Positions 19,123-30,995 of a stretch of DNA of 64,000 bases are shown here, piece by piece. Source of the DNA: Klebsiella quasipneumoniae subsp. quasipneumoniae (GTDB taxonomy: Bacteria; Pseudomonadota; Gammaproteobacteria; Enterobacterales; Enterobacteriaceae); contig NZ_CP084876.1 of NCBI RefSeq assembly GCF_020525925.1, positions 2,294,001 through 2,358,000 on the forward strand, given 5' to 3'. How positions within the stretch are numbered: position 1 is the stretch's first letter; the number at the start of each line of letters is the position of its first letter. The translations under genes were made by a program, and so were the position numbers. Below the pieces are notes generated by a model. That model was not told where the DNA came from. It saw only the letters and a list, made by a program, of their open reading frames with translations, and searched no databases.

Positions 19123-19728
19123 TTACTTTAAGCCTTCCGCTGCCAGTGCGTCAGCCACTGCCGGACGCGCTGCCACCTGCGCCATCCAGCTGCCGATATG
19201 ACTACAGGCGGCCATATCCAGTTTAATCGCATAGCCCCAGCGCAGCACCGTGAACAGATAACCATCGGCGATAGTGAAGCGATGGCCGGTGAGCCACTGT
19301 TTATCCGCCAGCGAGGCATCCACGTACTGCAGTTTTTTCTCGAGCAACGCGCGCGCAACGGGCTTATAGTCCTCCGGGGTGTCCGGGCGGAACAGCGGCG
19401 TAAAGCCTTTGTGCAGTTCGGTAGCGACGTAGTTCAGCCATTCCAGGGTCTGGTAACGGGCAACGGAGCCCACGGGCGCCAGAAGATGGCGGTCCGGCAC
19501 CTGATCGGCGATGTACTGCATAATAGCCACGCCCTCAGTAAGCAGGATGTCATCATCCAGCAGCAGCGCCGGCACCTGACCTTTCGGGTTGATTAGCAGA
19601 TAATCTTCCCCGTTTTCCAGCTGTTTCCTTGCCAGATCCACGCTCTGCAAAGTGAAATCCAGGCCGCTTTCGCGCAGGGCGATATGTGAGGCGAGGGAAC
19701 AGGCGCCGGGTTTGTAGAACAGTTTCAT
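19123..19728 (-). CDS. gstA: Glutathione S-transferase (beta class)
   Basis: Cytosolic transferase of 201 residues. It has an N-terminal thioredoxin-like domain (1-80) with Cys10 ([11 protein letters not shown]), the beta-class residue that can form a mixed disulfide with glutathione. The C-terminal helical domain carries His106 ([10 protein letters not shown]). The glutathione contact [13 protein letters not shown] is intact. It lies downstream of dtpA on the same strand but behind a strong terminator, so it is transcribed separately. Confidence 0.95.
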   Translation of the reverse strand: MKLFYKPGACSLASHIALRESGLDFTLQSVDLARKQLENGEDYLLINPKGQVPALLLDDDILLTEGVAIMQYIADQVPDRHLLAPVGSVARYQTLEWLNYVATELHKGFTPLFRPDTPEDYKPVARALLEKKLQYVDASLADKQWLTGHRFTIADGYLFTVLRWGYAIKLDMAACSHIGSWMAQVAARPAVADALAAEGLK

Positions 19729-19777
19729 GCGTTACTCCTCGTGGCTGCAGTTTTCTGTATGTTAGTCCCGCCAGGGG

Positions 19778-19813
19778 TAAAAAAAAAGCCGCTAACCTAA
19801 CGTTAGCGGCTTA
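19778..19813 (-). terminator. dtpA terminator
   Basis: 10-bp perfect stem AGCCGCTAAC (19787-19796) / GTTAGCGGCT (19802-19811), with a run of nine T on the minus strand, 26 bases past the dtpA stop. Confidence 0.92.
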
Positions 19814-19838
19814 AAAATAATTGGTTTTCCCTGCGGCG

Positions 19839-21344
19839 TCAGGCTGCCGCGGTTTCGCGTGCTTTTACGTCCGCGCTGTCGTCCTGAGTCATTCGGTTCA
19901 GCTTCGGCGCGGTCAGCAGCATCAGGGCGGCGATGACCGCGGTGACGATACCGATCTGCAGGAACACGTGGCCATATACTTCCAGCGACACCAGCGGATC
20001 GGTGACGTTTTCCGGTACTGCCATCAGGTTGGCGATTTTCCCGGCGATGATTGCCGCACCGGCGGTGGTGAGGAACCAGCTGCCCATAATGAAGCCCATC
20101 AGACGCTGGGGAACCAGCTGAGCGACCATCGCCAGGCCGAGGCCGGAAATCATCAGCTCACCGATAGACTGCAGCGCGTAGCTCAGAATCAGCCAGTTAA
20201 CCGAGACGATACCGGCGTCGCTGGCGAACTTCGCCCCTAAAGGCAGGACGAGGAACGCGCCGGAGCACAGCACCATACCGATAGCGAACTTGTGCGGCAT
20301 CGGCAGGCGGTCGCCCATCTTGTTATAGATGGCGGCCAGAATAGGGCTACCAATCATGATCCAGAACGGGTTCAGCGCCTGGTACTGTTCCGGCTCGAAG
20401 GCGAGGCCGAGGATCGAGTGCTCCACGTTGCGGATAGCAAAGAAGTTCAGAGAGGTCGGCATCTGGCTGTACAGTACGAAGAAGACGATCGCTTCTACCA
20501 TCAGCAGGAAGGCGACGATCATTTTGCGACGCGCGGCGCCTTTCAGGCCCATCGCCTCTTTGGCGAAAATCACCACGATACCCAGCGCGATGACGCCCAG
20601 CGCCATGCGTGCGATACCCTGGTTGTGCAGCAGCCAGGTAGCGATAGCGACCAGCACCACCACGCCAGCGATGGTCGCCAGCAGTTTACCCATATGCACC
20701 GGGGCAAAGTCCGGTTTCGAACCGTACTGTTTCACCCATTTCTGGCAGAAGGCGAAGTTAATGATGGTGATCACCATCCCCACCACGCTCAGGGCGAAGG
20801 CGACGCTCCAGCCGAAACGCGCGGCCAGCCACGGAGTTGCCAGCATCGAGAAGAACGAACCGATGTTGATGGACATGTAGTACATGGTAAATGCACCGTC
20901 CAGACGCGGATCGTTTTTGTCATAGCAGGTAGAAAGCAGGGAAGACGGGTTGGCTTTAAACAGGCCGTTACCGACGGCGATAGTCGCCATACCCATATAG
21001 ACGATAGCGGCGTCATGACCGGACCAGGCGACCAGCGCATAGCCGATGGCCAGCACGATAGCGCCCAGCATAATGACGCGTTTGGTACCCAGCACTTTAT
21101 CGCCCAGCCAGCCGCCAATGGCGACCAGGCCATAAACCAGCGCGCTAAAGGAGGAGAACAGAGTAATGGAATCCGCTTCCGACATACCCAGCTGTTTTAC
21201 CAGGTAAACGGCCATGATCCCTTGCAGGCCGTAGTAACCAAAACGCTCCCACAACTCGATCGAGAAAATGAGATAGAACGCGCGTGGTTGTTTGAAAGCG
21301 TTCAGACTCACGCTTTCTGCTGGTTTATTGTTTGCAGTAGACAC
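19839..21344 (-). CDS. dtpA: Proton-dependent di/tripeptide permease DtpA
   Basis: POT/PTR-family symporter in the inner membrane with 14 expected TM helices and 501 residues. Family motifs are visible: the E-x-x-E-R region ([24 protein letters not shown]) in TM1, [10 protein letters not shown] after TM3, and [15 protein letters not shown] (PTR2 signature). In E. coli (TppB) it is OmpR- and anaerobiosis-linked. A 600-base region upstream is discussed separately. Confidence 0.95.
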   Translation of the reverse strand: MSTANNKPAESVSLNAFKQPRAFYLIFSIELWERFGYYGLQGIMAVYLVKQLGMSEADSITLFSSFSALVYGLVAIGGWLGDKVLGTKRVIMLGAIVLAIGYALVAWSGHDAAIVYMGMATIAVGNGLFKANPSSLLSTCYDKNDPRLDGAFTMYYMSINIGSFFSMLATPWLAARFGWSVAFALSVVGMVITIINFAFCQKWVKQYGSKPDFAPVHMGKLLATIAGVVVLVAIATWLLHNQGIARMALGVIALGIVVIFAKEAMGLKGAARRKMIVAFLLMVEAIVFFVLYSQMPTSLNFFAIRNVEHSILGLAFEPEQYQALNPFWIMIGSPILAAIYNKMGDRLPMPHKFAIGMVLCSGAFLVLPLGAKFASDAGIVSVNWLILSYALQSIGELMISGLGLAMVAQLVPQRLMGFIMGSWFLTTAGAAIIAGKIANLMAVPENVTDPLVSLEVYGHVFLQIGIVTAVIAALMLLTAPKLNRMTQDDSADVKARETAAA

Positions 21345-21534
21345 ATATACCTCTTTTTTTACATCCCATATTTACTGGGGGGTGTTCGGGGCGCAATCTC
21401 GTTGGACCGCCGCCTTTATAGTTATTCTTGGAGGGAAAACGGCAGGTAATGTTCACTATCCTGGCGCATCAGGCAAGGCCTTTGTAATAATCTGTTACAC
21501 ATAATCAGGGCGGTATAATGCTCCGGTCATATGA

Positions 21535-21612
21535 ATGTTATCCAGAGTTAAATTTCACCGTTACGTTATCGCTGCTATTTTTATCTTTTTGATTCGCCCA
21601 TTTTTCCCGTAA
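21535..21612 (+). CDS. Possible 25-residue membrane peptide
   Basis: ATG to TAA, 25 codons: a short basic start (MLSRVKFHRY), then one hydrophobic stretch VIAAIFIFLIRPFFP. A TATAAT box ends 15 bases before the ATG, so the message would be nearly leaderless; no clear ribosome site is seen. It may be chance in AT-rich DNA. Confidence 0.25.
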   Translation: MLSRVKFHRYVIAAIFIFLIRPFFP

Positions 21613-21767
21613 AGGCGATATATTCTACTGATTGCGCACTAAAGTAGTGATATGGTCCATTATCCTAAAAATTCATGGCTTATTATCCTGGCAATCCTTG
21701 AACAGCCGTTGTATTGCCTGACTTTTATTTCCATTTTAATAACATTCTTTCAACATCGAGTTGCGAG

Positions 21768-21783
21768 CATGATCTGGATCACA
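21768..21783. promoter_or_regulatory. CRP-like site
   Basis: On the minus strand TGTGATCCAGATCATG resembles the CRP palindrome TGTGA-N6-TCACA, with one half strong and the other partial. It lies about 425 bases upstream of dtpA, far for activation of that gene. Confidence 0.4.
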
Positions 21784-21905
21784 AATGTATAGAAATTTTG
21801 CGCCGCTAAAAAATGAATGAGCTGGTTGTTTGTTATATAACCGGATAATAGCCCATGAAAATGCGGTTTATGTGGTGTTAGCGGCGGGTTAAATAGCTAA
21901 ATGCG

Positions 21906-21933
21906 GACCATAACCTAAAGTTAGGCTATGGTC
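21906..21933 (-). terminator. Terminator-like hairpin after nth
   Basis: Inverted repeat GACCATA-x-CCTAA ... TTAGG-x-TATGGTC just beyond the nth stop, with one internal mismatch and no strong T-run. Confidence 0.45.
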
Positions 21934-21946
21934 GTGAGTAAGACGA

Positions 21947-22582
21947 TCAGGCGTAAACTTTGTCTTTGAATTCGCAAAGGTCTTCAATCAGGCAGGAGCC
22001 ACAGCGCGGCTTGCGAGCGATACAGGTGTAACGGCCGTGCAGAATAAGCCAGTGATGGCAGTCGACCTTAAACTCGGCGGGAACCACCTTCAGCAGCTTC
22101 TCTTCCACCTGTTCGACGTTTTTCCCTGGGGCAAATTGCGTGCGGTTGCAAACGCGGAAGATATGGGTGTCTACGGCGATCGTCGGCCAGCCAAAGGCGG
22201 TATTTAGCACCACGTTGGCGGTTTTGCGGCCCACGCCGGGCAACGCCTCCAGGGCCGCTCTGTCCTCCGGTACCTCGCCGTTGTGCTGCTCCAGCAGGAT
22301 CCGGCAGGTTTTGATGACGTTTTCCGCTTTGCTGTTAAACAGGCCGATGGTTTTGATATAGGATTTCACGCCCTCCACCCCCAGCGCCAGCATCGCCGCA
22401 GGCGTATTGGCCACCGGGTAGAGTTTGGCTGTCGCTTTATTGACGCTCACGTCGGTCGCTTGCGCCGAGAGCAGGACGGCAATCAGCAGCTCAAACGGCG
22501 AGCTGAAGTGCAGCTCGGTGGTGGGGTGGGGATCGTTGTCCCGCAGCCTGGTAAGGATCGCCAGGCGTTTGGCTTTGTTCAT
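21947..22582 (-). CDS. nth: Endonuclease III
   Basis: Base-excision repair DNA glycosylase/AP lyase for oxidised pyrimidines. 211 residues. Helix-hairpin-helix LPGVGRKTANVV with catalytic Lys120, Asp138 (VDTHIFRV) and the [4Fe-4S] cysteines 187, 194, 197 and 203 are all conserved. ATG 22582 lies one base after the rsxE stop, so nth is the last gene of the rsx operon. An upstream in-frame start would run into rsxE and is not used. Confidence 0.97.
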   Translation of the reverse strand: MNKAKRLAILTRLRDNDPHPTTELHFSSPFELLIAVLLSAQATDVSVNKATAKLYPVANTPAAMLALGVEGVKSYIKTIGLFNSKAENVIKTCRILLEQHNGEVPEDRAALEALPGVGRKTANVVLNTAFGWPTIAVDTHIFRVCNRTQFAPGKNVEQVEEKLLKVVPAEFKVDCHHWLILHGRYTCIARKPRCGSCLIEDLCEFKDKVYA

Positions 22583-22583
22583 A

Positions 22584-23282
22584 TTACGCTTTCCCTGTCG
22601 CGTCAGACGGTGCGACAGAGTCGGCCCGGGCCGCCTGCGCCTTCCGCTGCTTGCTACGTTCATCGATAAGGTATTTTACCGCCAGCATCATGCCGAGGCC
22701 AATAAAGGCGCCGGGAGGCAGCATAGCCAGCAGGAAAGGAGTGTCTGTATGGAAAACCTCGATGCGCAGGACCTTTGCCCAACTGCCAAGCAGGCTGTCG
22801 GCGCCGTCAAACAGCGTGCCATTGCCGAGGATTTCGCGCAGGGAGCCCAGCACGAACATCGCGCAGGTGGCCCCCATACCGATAGAGAAGCCGTCCAGTG
22901 CCGACAGCGCCGGTCCTTTTTTGGCGGCAAAGGCTTCGGCGCGGCCCACCACGATGCAGTTGGTGACGATAAGCGGGATAAAAATCCCCAGCGACTGATA
23001 CAGACCGAACGCATAGGCATTGATCAGCATCTGCACCACGCTCACCACCGAGGCGATAATCATCACGTAGATCGGGATCCGGATCTCCGCCGGGGTCCAG
23101 CGGCGCAGGCTGGAGATGGTCAGGTTGGTCAGGGTCAACACCAGGGTCGTCGCCAGACCCAGCCCAAGGGCGTTGGTGGCGGTCGAGGTGACCGCCAGCA
23201 GGGGACACATCCCTAACAGCTGAACCAGAGCGGAGTTGTTTTTCCACAGACCCTGGACGATGACGTCTTTAACTTCGCTCAT
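22584..23282 (-). CDS. rsxE: Rsx/Rnf electron transport complex subunit E
   Basis: Inner-membrane subunit of 232 residues with six expected TM helices. Motifs include [24 protein letters not shown] and [18 protein letters not shown]; the Cys residues in these two related motifs correspond to those that bind an intramembrane Fe-S cluster between RnfA and RnfE. The complex reduces SoxR to switch off the superoxide response. It lies directly between rsxG and nth. Confidence 0.95.
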   Translation of the reverse strand: MSEVKDVIVQGLWKNNSALVQLLGMCPLLAVTSTATNALGLGLATTLVLTLTNLTISSLRRWTPAEIRIPIYVMIIASVVSVVQMLINAYAFGLYQSLGIFIPLIVTNCIVVGRAEAFAAKKGPALSALDGFSIGMGATCAMFVLGSLREILGNGTLFDGADSLLGSWAKVLRIEVFHTDTPFLLAMLPPGAFIGLGMMLAVKYLIDERSKQRKAQAARADSVAPSDATGKA

Positions 23283-23284
23283 GG

Positions 23285-23905
23285 TTACTCTCCACAGGCG
23301 CTGAATTCAGGAAGTTGCGCAGGCAGCGTTTGTGCATACAGGCCTGCGCGCTTAACGGCATTGACCACCGCCCGGGGGGTGATGGTGGCGCCGGTGAACT
23401 GGTCAAAATCGCCGCCGTCTTTTTTGACCGCCCAGTGGCTGTCGCCCTGGCCGTGGATAACTTTCCCGGTAAAATGGGTGATCCAGTCCGACAGGCGCAG
23501 CTCGATTTTATCCCCCAGACCCGGGGTTTCATGATGCTCGGTCACGCGGGTGCCGAGGACCGTGCCGCTAAAATCGGCGGCCACCAGCAGCTGGATCGCT
23601 CCGGAATAGCCATCCGGCGCGGTGGCTTCCATGACAGCGCCGATCGGCTGGTCGTTATTTTTGGCAATCCACACTTTATGCTGGCCTTTGCCCAGCGCCG
23701 GGGCGCTGACCAGATAGCAGCTCTTGAGCAGATCGTTATTATAGCGGTCGGCAGGTAAAACCTGGTCGAATAACGCTTTCTGCTGCTGGGCCGCCTGCTG
23801 GTCGATGGTGCTTTTGGTCAACTCATTGATCGCCGCCGTTAGCCCGGTGGAGCCGGCGGCAAACAGCGCCAGCGTGACGCCGTGTTTTCGCATGGTTTTT
23901 AACAT
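23285..23905 (-). CDS. rsxG: Rsx/Rnf electron transport complex subunit G (FMN)
   Basis: 206 residues. One N-terminal TM helix (about 9-28) anchors a periplasmic FMN-binding domain. The flavinylation motif [11 protein letters not shown] near residue 176 carries the Thr that takes covalent FMN. The start at 23905 gives the E. coli-like MLKTMRKHG; the alternative 23929 would overlap rsxD. Confidence 0.94.
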   Translation of the reverse strand: MLKTMRKHGVTLALFAAGSTGLTAAINELTKSTIDQQAAQQQKALFDQVLPADRYNNDLLKSCYLVSAPALGKGQHKVWIAKNNDQPIGAVMEATAPDGYSGAIQLLVAADFSGTVLGTRVTEHHETPGLGDKIELRLSDWITHFTGKVIHGQGDSHWAVKKDGGDFDQFTGATITPRAVVNAVKRAGLYAQTLPAQLPEFSACGE

Positions 23906-23915
23906 CTTCGCTCTC

Positions 23916-24968
23916 TCAACGGTGGCCATACGCGCGCGGACGGGTGTAGTAATCGATCAGCGGCACGGTAATATTCGCCAGCAGAACGGCAAACGCCACG
24001 CCGTCCGGGTAACCGCCGAAGCTACGAATAAGCCACACCAACAGGCCGGCGAGGGCGCCAAAGATCAGACGGCCGCGGTTGGTTGTCGAAGCCGTCACCG
24101 GGTCAGTCAGAATAAAGAAGGCGCCAAGCATGGTGGCTCCGGAGAGCAAATGCATCTGCGGCGAGGCCAGACTCTGCGGCGAGAAGATCCAGCCGAGGGT
24201 CGCGCACAGGCCAAGGCTGACGAGGAAGCTGACCGGGATATGCCAGCGGATCGCTTTCTGCCACAGCAGAAATAGTCCGCCCGCCAGCCAGGCGATATTC
24301 ACCCACTGCCAGCCCAGGCCCGCCAGAACGCCGCCGTAAACCGGCAACTGCAGTACCTGCTGGACGCTATGTCCGGCATGCAGGGAGGTTTTGAAGGTAT
24401 CCAGCGGGGTTGCCTGGCTGATGCCGTCGATACCCAGCCGCAGGCTGGCCATGTCGCCTCCGGCGGCGGTATGACCGGTAAAGATCATCTGCAGCGTATC
24501 GCTGAACGCCGGGATATGGGCGGCAATCTCGTATGAAGGCAGCCAGGAGGTCATCTGCACCGGGAAGGAAATCAGCAGCACGACGTAGCCGATCATCGCC
24601 GGGTTGAAGGGGTTATGGCCGAGTCCACCGTACAACTGCTTGGCGATCACAATGGCAAAGGAGGTGCCGAGCACCACCATCCACCAGGGGGCCAGCGGCG
24701 GAATACTCACCGCCAGCAGCAGGCCAGTGAGCAGGGCGGAGTTATCCCTCAGGGTGGACGCAACAGGCTGTTTGCGCAGTTTGAGAATAGCGGCTTCCAT
24801 TGCCCAGGCCGTCAGAGCGGCGAGGACAATCTGCAGGACGGTGCCCCAGCCGAAAAACCATGTCTGGACCACAATGCCAGGCACGGCGGCGAGCAGCACC
24901 AGCAGCATAATGCGCGAAGTCTGCCGCTGGTTATGGGTATAGGGGGAGCTTGCGATTCTGAAAACCAT
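23916..24968 (-). CDS. rsxD: Rsx/Rnf electron transport complex subunit D (FMN)
   Basis: Inner-membrane subunit of 350 residues, related to NqrB, with about nine or ten TM helices. It carries the covalent FMN Thr in [11 protein letters not shown] (near residue 187) and begins with the family N-terminus [22 protein letters not shown] 24968 immediately precedes the rsxC stop, so they are translationally adjacent. Confidence 0.95.
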   Translation of the reverse strand: MVFRIASSPYTHNQRQTSRIMLLVLLAAVPGIVVQTWFFGWGTVLQIVLAALTAWAMEAAILKLRKQPVASTLRDNSALLTGLLLAVSIPPLAPWWMVVLGTSFAIVIAKQLYGGLGHNPFNPAMIGYVVLLISFPVQMTSWLPSYEIAAHIPAFSDTLQMIFTGHTAAGGDMASLRLGIDGISQATPLDTFKTSLHAGHSVQQVLQLPVYGGVLAGLGWQWVNIAWLAGGLFLLWQKAIRWHIPVSFLVSLGLCATLGWIFSPQSLASPQMHLLSGATMLGAFFILTDPVTASTTNRGRLIFGALAGLLVWLIRSFGGYPDGVAFAVLLANITVPLIDYYTRPRAYGHR

Positions 24969-27332
24969 TTATTCCTCGTTAACTGCCTGCTGTGTTGCTT
25001 TGCGCGCCTGAACGCGGGCGATCGCCGCGGCGACGGCCGCTTTGCGTGGGTCGTCATTGGCTGCGGTTGACGCGATTTCCGCCTGGGCGGCCTGCTGTTC
25101 GGCTTTGCGCGCTTTGGCGCGGGCGATGGCGGCTTCCACCGCGGCTTTACGCGGGTCGACCGGCTCGGCCGCCGTGGCTTCAGCCGGCGCGGCCTGCTGT
25201 TCGGCTTTACGCGCTTTGGCGCGGGCGATGGCGGCTTCCACCGCGGCTTTACGCGGGTCGACCGGCTCGGCCGCCGGGGCTTCCGTCGGCGCCGCCTGCT
25301 GTTCAGCTTTGCGCGCTTTAGCGCGGGCGATAGCGGCTTCCACCGCGGCTTTACGCGGGTCGGCCGGCTCGGCCGCCGGGGCTTCCGCCGGCGCGGCCTG
25401 CTGTTCGGCTTTGCGCGCTTTGGCGCGGGCGATAGCGGCTTCCACCGCGGCTTTACGCGGGTCGACCGGCTCGGCCGCCGGGGCTTCCGCCGGCGCGGCC
25501 TGCTGTTCGGCTTTGCGCGCTTTGGCGCGGGCGATAGCGGCTTCCACCGCGGCTTTACGCGGGTCGACCGGCTCGGCCGCCGGGGCTTCCGCCGGCGCGG
25601 CCTGCTGTTCGGCTTTGCGCGCTTTGGCGCGGGCGATAGCGGCTTCCACGGCCGCTTTGCGTGGATCGGCAGCGTCGGCCGCCGAGGCTTCCGCCGGCGC
25701 GGCCTGCTGCTGCGCTTTACGCGCCCGGGCTTCGGCCTTCCGCGCTTCGCGGGCGGCGATCGCCTCGCTGTTGTCTGGTCTGGCGCCGGCCTGAATCACG
25801 ATAGGCTGCGCGGCGTCGCGCTGTTTATCACGTACCCGGGCCAGGGCGGCGTTAATCGCATCCTGATCTTTGGCGGCAGGCTGGACGGCGGCTTTTTTAT
25901 GCCGCTCGGCGCGGGCCGCTTTCTCACGCTCCAGGCGCGCCTGTCGGGCCTCGAATCGCGCTTTGGCTTCCGCAGCGCGCTGCTCTTCCTGGCGAATCGC
26001 CGCGATCTCGGCTTTCTCCTGACGGAAGTACTGCACCAGCGGAATATTGCTTGGGCATACCCACGCGCACGCGCCGCATTCGATGCAGTCCGCCAGATTG
26101 TGGGCGGTGGCTTTATCGTGCTGCTGGCCTTTGCTGAACCAGTAAAGCTGCTGCGGCAGCAGATCGGCCGGGCAGGCGTCAGCGCAGGCGCTGCAGCGAA
26201 TGCAGCCTTTCTCTTCCTGCGGCTCGCCCATCTCGCTGGCGGAGGGCGCCAACAGACAGTTGGTGATCTTCACCACCGGGACGTCGAGCCCCGGCAGGGT
26301 AAAGCCCATCAGCGGCCCGCCCATGATCACCATCGGCTCGGCGCTGGCGCAGAAGCCGGCGTCGTTAAGCAGATGGCGCACCGGCGTGCCAAGGCGCGCC
26401 CAGACGTTGCCCGGCCGGGTTACCGCCTCGCCGGTGAGGGTGACTACGCGCTCGGTTAACGGCTCGCCGTCAATCACTGCGCGTTTCACCGCATAGGCTG
26501 TACCGACGTTCTGCATCAGCACGCCAATGTCCGAAGAGCGACCACCGTGGGGTACCTGTTTGCCGGTGAGAATTTGGGTGAGCTGCTTGGCGCCGCCGGA
26601 GGGGTATTTGGTGGGGATCACGCGCAGCGAAATGCCATGGGCGTCGCAAAGCACCGCCCGCAGCATCGATATGGCCTGCGGTTTATTGTCTTCAATGCCG
26701 ATCAGCACCTCATCAGGCTGCAGAATATGGGCAAGGATGCGGATCCCTTCGACAATCTGCGCCGCGCAGTCCTGCATCAGACGGTCGTCCGCCGTGATAT
26801 AGGGTTCGCACTCGGCGGCGTTAATGATCAGCGTTTTAATTTTATCGCCGCCGCCGCGCAGTTTACTGCCGGTGGGGAAGCCGGCGCCGCCGAGGCCGGC
26901 AACGCCAAACTGGTGGATGCGCTCAATCAGCGCTTCACGGGTGCGGGTCTGATAGTCGCTCCAGCCGTCGCGTTCGATCCAGCGGTCTTCGCCGTCGGCG
27001 TCAATGATCACGCTCATCTCCGCCAGCGCGGACGGATGGGCAGTGGTGTGCGGGGCGATAGCGGCAACGGTGCCGGAGGTGGGAGCGTGAACCGGCAGCA
27101 TTCTTCCCCAACCGCGGGTCAGCGGCTGGCCGCGCAGCACCCGGTCGCCGACCTTGACGCACAGTTCGCCTTCGGCGCCGATGTGCTGCTTTAGCGGGAT
27201 CACAAAGCGCTGCGGCAGGGAAACCTGGCGCAGCGGGGTGCCGTTAGACTGGGTTTTCATCTCCGGCGGGTGAATACCGCCGTTAAAATCCCAGACTTTG
27301 TCTTTTCGGAAAGCGGAAAATAGCTTAAACAT
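24969..27332 (-). CDS. rsxC: Rsx/Rnf electron transport complex subunit C, long repeat form
   Basis: Peripheral subunit that binds FMN/NADH and two [4Fe-4S] clusters. The N-terminal 440 residues resemble NqrF/Nuo51-type domains ([25 protein letters not shown]). Ferredoxin motifs [15 protein letters not shown] and [16 protein letters not shown] follow. After a charged coiled-coil-like linker come seven tandem units of 34-35 residues beginning [18 protein letters not shown]. The total is 787 residues against about 740 I recall for E. coli. ATG 27332 overlaps the rsxB stop by 8 bases. Confidence 0.95.
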   Translation of the reverse strand: MFKLFSAFRKDKVWDFNGGIHPPEMKTQSNGTPLRQVSLPQRFVIPLKQHIGAEGELCVKVGDRVLRGQPLTRGWGRMLPVHAPTSGTVAAIAPHTTAHPSALAEMSVIIDADGEDRWIERDGWSDYQTRTREALIERIHQFGVAGLGGAGFPTGSKLRGGGDKIKTLIINAAECEPYITADDRLMQDCAAQIVEGIRILAHILQPDEVLIGIEDNKPQAISMLRAVLCDAHGISLRVIPTKYPSGGAKQLTQILTGKQVPHGGRSSDIGVLMQNVGTAYAVKRAVIDGEPLTERVVTLTGEAVTRPGNVWARLGTPVRHLLNDAGFCASAEPMVIMGGPLMGFTLPGLDVPVVKITNCLLAPSASEMGEPQEEKGCIRCSACADACPADLLPQQLYWFSKGQQHDKATAHNLADCIECGACAWVCPSNIPLVQYFRQEKAEIAAIRQEEQRAAEAKARFEARQARLEREKAARAERHKKAAVQPAAKDQDAINAALARVRDKQRDAAQPIVIQAGARPDNSEAIAAREARKAEARARKAQQQAAPAEASAADAADPRKAAVEAAIARAKARKAEQQAAPAEAPAAEPVDPRKAAVEAAIARAKARKAEQQAAPAEAPAAEPVDPRKAAVEAAIARAKARKAEQQAAPAEAPAAEPADPRKAAVEAAIARAKARKAEQQAAPTEAPAAEPVDPRKAAVEAAIARAKARKAEQQAAPAEATAAEPVDPRKAAVEAAIARAKARKAEQQAAQAEIASTAANDDPRKAAVAAAIARVQARKATQQAVNEE
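24972..25667 (-). repeat. Seven-copy 102-bp tandem repeat inside rsxC
   Basis: Six nearly identical units of 102 bp (one is 105 bp) and a diverged last unit encode Ala/Lys/Arg-rich helical repeats starting [10 protein letters not shown]. Copies 1-5 differ at only a few bases, indicating recent expansion or homogenisation. Confidence 0.92.
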
Positions 27333-27903
27333 GTTGTTCCATAGGAATATTTCGCACCGGGATCGTATGCAGATCCCATTTCCAGGTCTCCGGGGTCGTC
27401 GCCACCGGAACGAGAGAAATGCACTGGGTCGGGCAGGGGGCAACACACAGGTTGCAGCCGGTGCACAGGTCGCTCATCACGGTATGCATGGCGCGGGTCG
27501 CCCCGACAATGGCATCCACCGGACACGCCTGAATACATTTGGTGCAGCCGATGCAGTTCGGCTCGTCAATCACGGCGAGCATGCGGGCCGGCTCGGCTGC
27601 CTGCTCGTCGCCGTCGACGGGCTGCGGGTCGACGTTGAGCAGGGCGGCGATTTTTAACATCACCGCTTCGCCACCCGGCGCGCAGCGGTTAATTTTCTCA
27701 CCCTGCACGCCCACCGCTTCCGCATAGGGGCGGCAGCCAGGGTAGCCGCACTGCCCACACTGGCTCTGCGGCAACAGTTCATCAATTTTTTCCACCACCG
27801 GGTCGTCCTGCACCGCGAAACGGCGCGACGCGTACCCCAGTATTAAGCCGAAAATCAGCCCTAACAGGCTGATGGCGATCACGGCTATCCAGACTGCGCT
27901 CAT
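27325..27903 (-). CDS. rsxB: Rsx/Rnf electron transport complex subunit B (Fe-S)
   Basis: 192 residues: an N-terminal TM anchor (about 5-25), a [4Fe-4S] domain with CGQCGYPGC plus a distal Cys (NRCAPGG), then a two-cluster ferredoxin domain with [12 protein letters not shown] and [12 protein letters not shown]. It passes electrons between the complex core and acceptors. ATG 27903 overlaps the rsxA stop by one base (TAATG), implying translational coupling. Confidence 0.96.
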   Translation of the reverse strand: MSAVWIAVIAISLLGLIFGLILGYASRRFAVQDDPVVEKIDELLPQSQCGQCGYPGCRPYAEAVGVQGEKINRCAPGGEAVMLKIAALLNVDPQPVDGDEQAAEPARMLAVIDEPNCIGCTKCIQACPVDAIVGATRAMHTVMSDLCTGCNLCVAPCPTQCISLVPVATTPETWKWDLHTIPVRNIPMEQHV

Positions 27904-28484
27904 TACAACTTCACCAAACCACTAAAGCCCATAAAGGCCAGAGACATTAAACCGGCGGTAATCAGCGCGATGGCATTACCGCGGAACGGCGCGGGGACAT
28001 CGGCCACCATCAGACGCTCGCGGATCGCCGCGAACAGCACCATCACCAGCGAAAAGCCGACGGCGGCGGCAAAACCGTACAGCGCCGACTGCAGGAAATT
28101 GTGGCCCAGATTGATGTTCAGCAGCGCCACCCCAAGCACCGCGCAGTTGGTGGTGATCAGTGGCAAAAAGATCCCCAGCAGGCGATAAAGCGCCGGGCTG
28201 GTTTTACGCACCACCATCTCAGTGAACTGAACCACCACGGCGATAACCAGAATAAAGGCCAGGGTACGTAAATAAACCAGATTTAGCGGGATAAGGATCC
28301 AGGTATCAATCAGCCAGGCGCAAATAGAGGCCAGGGTCATCACGAAGGTGGTCGCGAGCCCCATTCCCATTGCGGTTTCCAGCTTTTTGGAAACACCCAT
28401 AAACGGGCACAGGCCAAGGAACTTCACTAAAACGAAGTTATTGACAAGGACAGTACCGATAAAGAGCAGTAAATAATCAGCCAT
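27903..28484 (-). CDS. rsxA: Rsx/Rnf electron transport complex subunit A
   Basis: Six-TM inner-membrane subunit of 193 residues, first gene of rsxABCDGE-nth. Like RsxE it has the paired Cys motifs [18 protein letters not shown] and [16 protein letters not shown], which share the intramembrane cluster. ATG 28484 rather than the adjacent ATG 28487 matches the E. coli start. The operon promoter should lie in the 78 bases up to ydgK. Confidence 0.95.
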   Translation of the reverse strand: MADYLLLFIGTVLVNNFVLVKFLGLCPFMGVSKKLETAMGMGLATTFVMTLASICAWLIDTWILIPLNLVYLRTLAFILVIAVVVQFTEMVVRKTSPALYRLLGIFLPLITTNCAVLGVALLNINLGHNFLQSALYGFAAAVGFSLVMVLFAAIRERLMVADVPAPFRGNAIALITAGLMSLAFMGFSGLVKL

Positions 28485-28562
28485 CATGCGACCTGAAACG
28501 AAAAAAAGCCGCTTATTATCGAATAAAACGATACCGGCGACAACAGGTTAAGTGTGGGGTTT

Positions 28563-29003
28563 TTACGGATTAACAAAGGTCCGTTTGACCCGCTGTGAAC
28601 GGCGAAAATAGGGCGCCAACAGCGCGGCGGCCAGCAGTGGAAACAGTAGCTGACGCAGAGCAAGGGCATCCGAAACGGGGGAGAAGGCAAACGCCTTTAT
28701 CGCCAGCAACAGCGTAATGAGCAGCCAGATAATATAGTGTTTCGGCACCAGCGAGCGCCGCTTGAAAAAGGCGATGGTCAGCCAGAGCGTATAAAACCAC
28801 ATGGCGATGGCAAACAGCAGCGAGGCGACCCACAGCGCCATGTGTCCGGTGCTCATGGCGCGCAGCAGGGCCCAGGTCTGCGGCGACATGAGGGCATTGG
28901 CAAAAAATAGCAGCGATAACGAGGCGCTCAACAGCGCCAACAGCAACCAGGCCAGCGGTGCCAACAGCCAGCCGCCGATGCGCTCCGCAGATTGAGACGT
29001 CAT
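28563..29003 (-). CDS. ydgK: DUF2569 inner-membrane protein YdgK
   Basis: 146 residues with four hydrophobic helices (about 10-30, 48-75, 85-105 and 112-128). The start MTSQSAERIGGWLLAPLAWLLL is typical of DUF2569. The gene lies upstream of rsxA on the same strand, 78 bases away, as in E. coli. Function is unknown. Confidence 0.88.
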   Translation of the reverse strand: MTSQSAERIGGWLLAPLAWLLLALLSASLSLLFFANALMSPQTWALLRAMSTGHMALWVASLLFAIAMWFYTLWLTIAFFKRRSLVPKHYIIWLLITLLLAIKAFAFSPVSDALALRQLLFPLLAAALLAPYFRRSQRVKRTFVNP

Positions 29004-29078
29004 GTTTCTCCCCTATTCAACGCCAGTATATAAAAGCAGGCCGGGAAGTATAAGCAACTGGCGTGAAGGATGACAGTC

Positions 29079-29294
29079 TTACTGCACGAATCGCCAAACG
29101 GATTTAGGCACCTGGCCCACATCGAACAATTTACCACCGGAAACCAGCTCTGCCCGGCGATGGTCGGCGGCGCGATACATATTAACGATCTCTTCGGTGT
29201 CAGTCAGGGAGTAGTTAAGGTGATCAAATAGTTTTTCAAGACTTTCCAGCGAACTGATTTTGCGGAATTTTAATAAATAGTCCAGAACGGTCAT
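29079..29294 (-). CDS. cnu: Hha/YmoA-family nucleoid modulator Cnu (YdgT)
   Basis: 71 residues, all-helical partner of H-NS/StpA that helps silence horizontally acquired genes; E. coli Cnu also binds an oriC sequence. Family motifs are [22 protein letters not shown] and [23 protein letters not shown] 29294 matches the E. coli protein exactly in length; longer in-frame starts are not used. Confidence 0.95.
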   Translation of the reverse strand: MTVLDYLLKFRKISSLESLEKLFDHLNYSLTDTEEIVNMYRAADHRRAELVSGGKLFDVGQVPKSVWRFVQ

Positions 29295-29480
29295 TTTCGT
29301 ATCCATTTTATAATCGGAATAATTACGTTGAATATTATCAGCATTCACTAAACCTACTCTCAACCAACGGCGCCTTCTGCCGGGGCCGCGTGGAATGATT
29401 CAGGTTATAAAAACCCATGACAAGGAGCAAAGCCAACCTTGAAGAGCAGGGAGATGTTTAAGAATATTCTAAATCAGACC

Positions 29481-29498
29481 GGGCGCCGAATGGCGCCC
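29481..29498 (-). terminator. Hairpin after the 6-phospho-beta-glucosidase gene
   Basis: Stem GGGCGCC / GGCGCCC with a GAAT loop, 12 bases past the stop. The following minus-strand bases (GGTCTGATTT) are only weakly T-rich. Confidence 0.6.
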
Positions 29499-29509
29499 GC
29501 AGGAGAAGA

Positions 29510-30933
<1,424 letters not shown>

Positions 30934-30939
<6 letters not shown>

Positions 30940-30962
30940 CCGGTTTCTGAAACCGGTTGCAC
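30934..30962. promoter_or_regulatory. 29-bp perfect palindrome: double LacI/AscG-type operator
   Basis: Two 14-base arms (GTGCAACCGGTTTC and its complement) around a single central base. Each arm contains a near-match to the LacI-family/AscG box TGAAACCGGTTTCA: TGCAACCGGTTTCT and TGAAACCGGTTGCA. It overlaps the -35 of the beta-glucosidase promoter, so repression is expected. Confidence 0.8.
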
Positions 30963-30995
30963 AGTTGCGAAGCAGGTCACTGTTTCACGGCGGCG

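Larger units (their letters stand above)
21345..21946. other. 602-base region between dtpA and nth
   Basis: It holds the dtpA promoter on the minus strand, and other elements not needed for that. These are a perfect TATAAT (21514-21519) on the plus strand, a 25-codon frame starting 16 bases later (21535-21612), a CRP-like palindrome (21768-21783) and a hairpin beyond nth (21906-21933). The DNA is AT-rich compared with the flanking genes. No known RNA gene was recognised. Confidence 0.4.

Noticed and set aside
20292..21449. 385-codon frame opposite dtpA
   Set aside because: His/Asp/Gln-rich antisense translation of membrane codons; no signal of a real protein.
24972..25667. Regular repeats considered as a CRISPR array
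   Set aside because: Units are contiguous 102-bp copies in the rsxC reading frame with no spacers.
25042..25794. Alanine/serine repeat frame opposite rsxC
   Set aside because: Arises from the antisense of the RsxC tandem repeat, not an independent repeat protein or CRISPR-like array.
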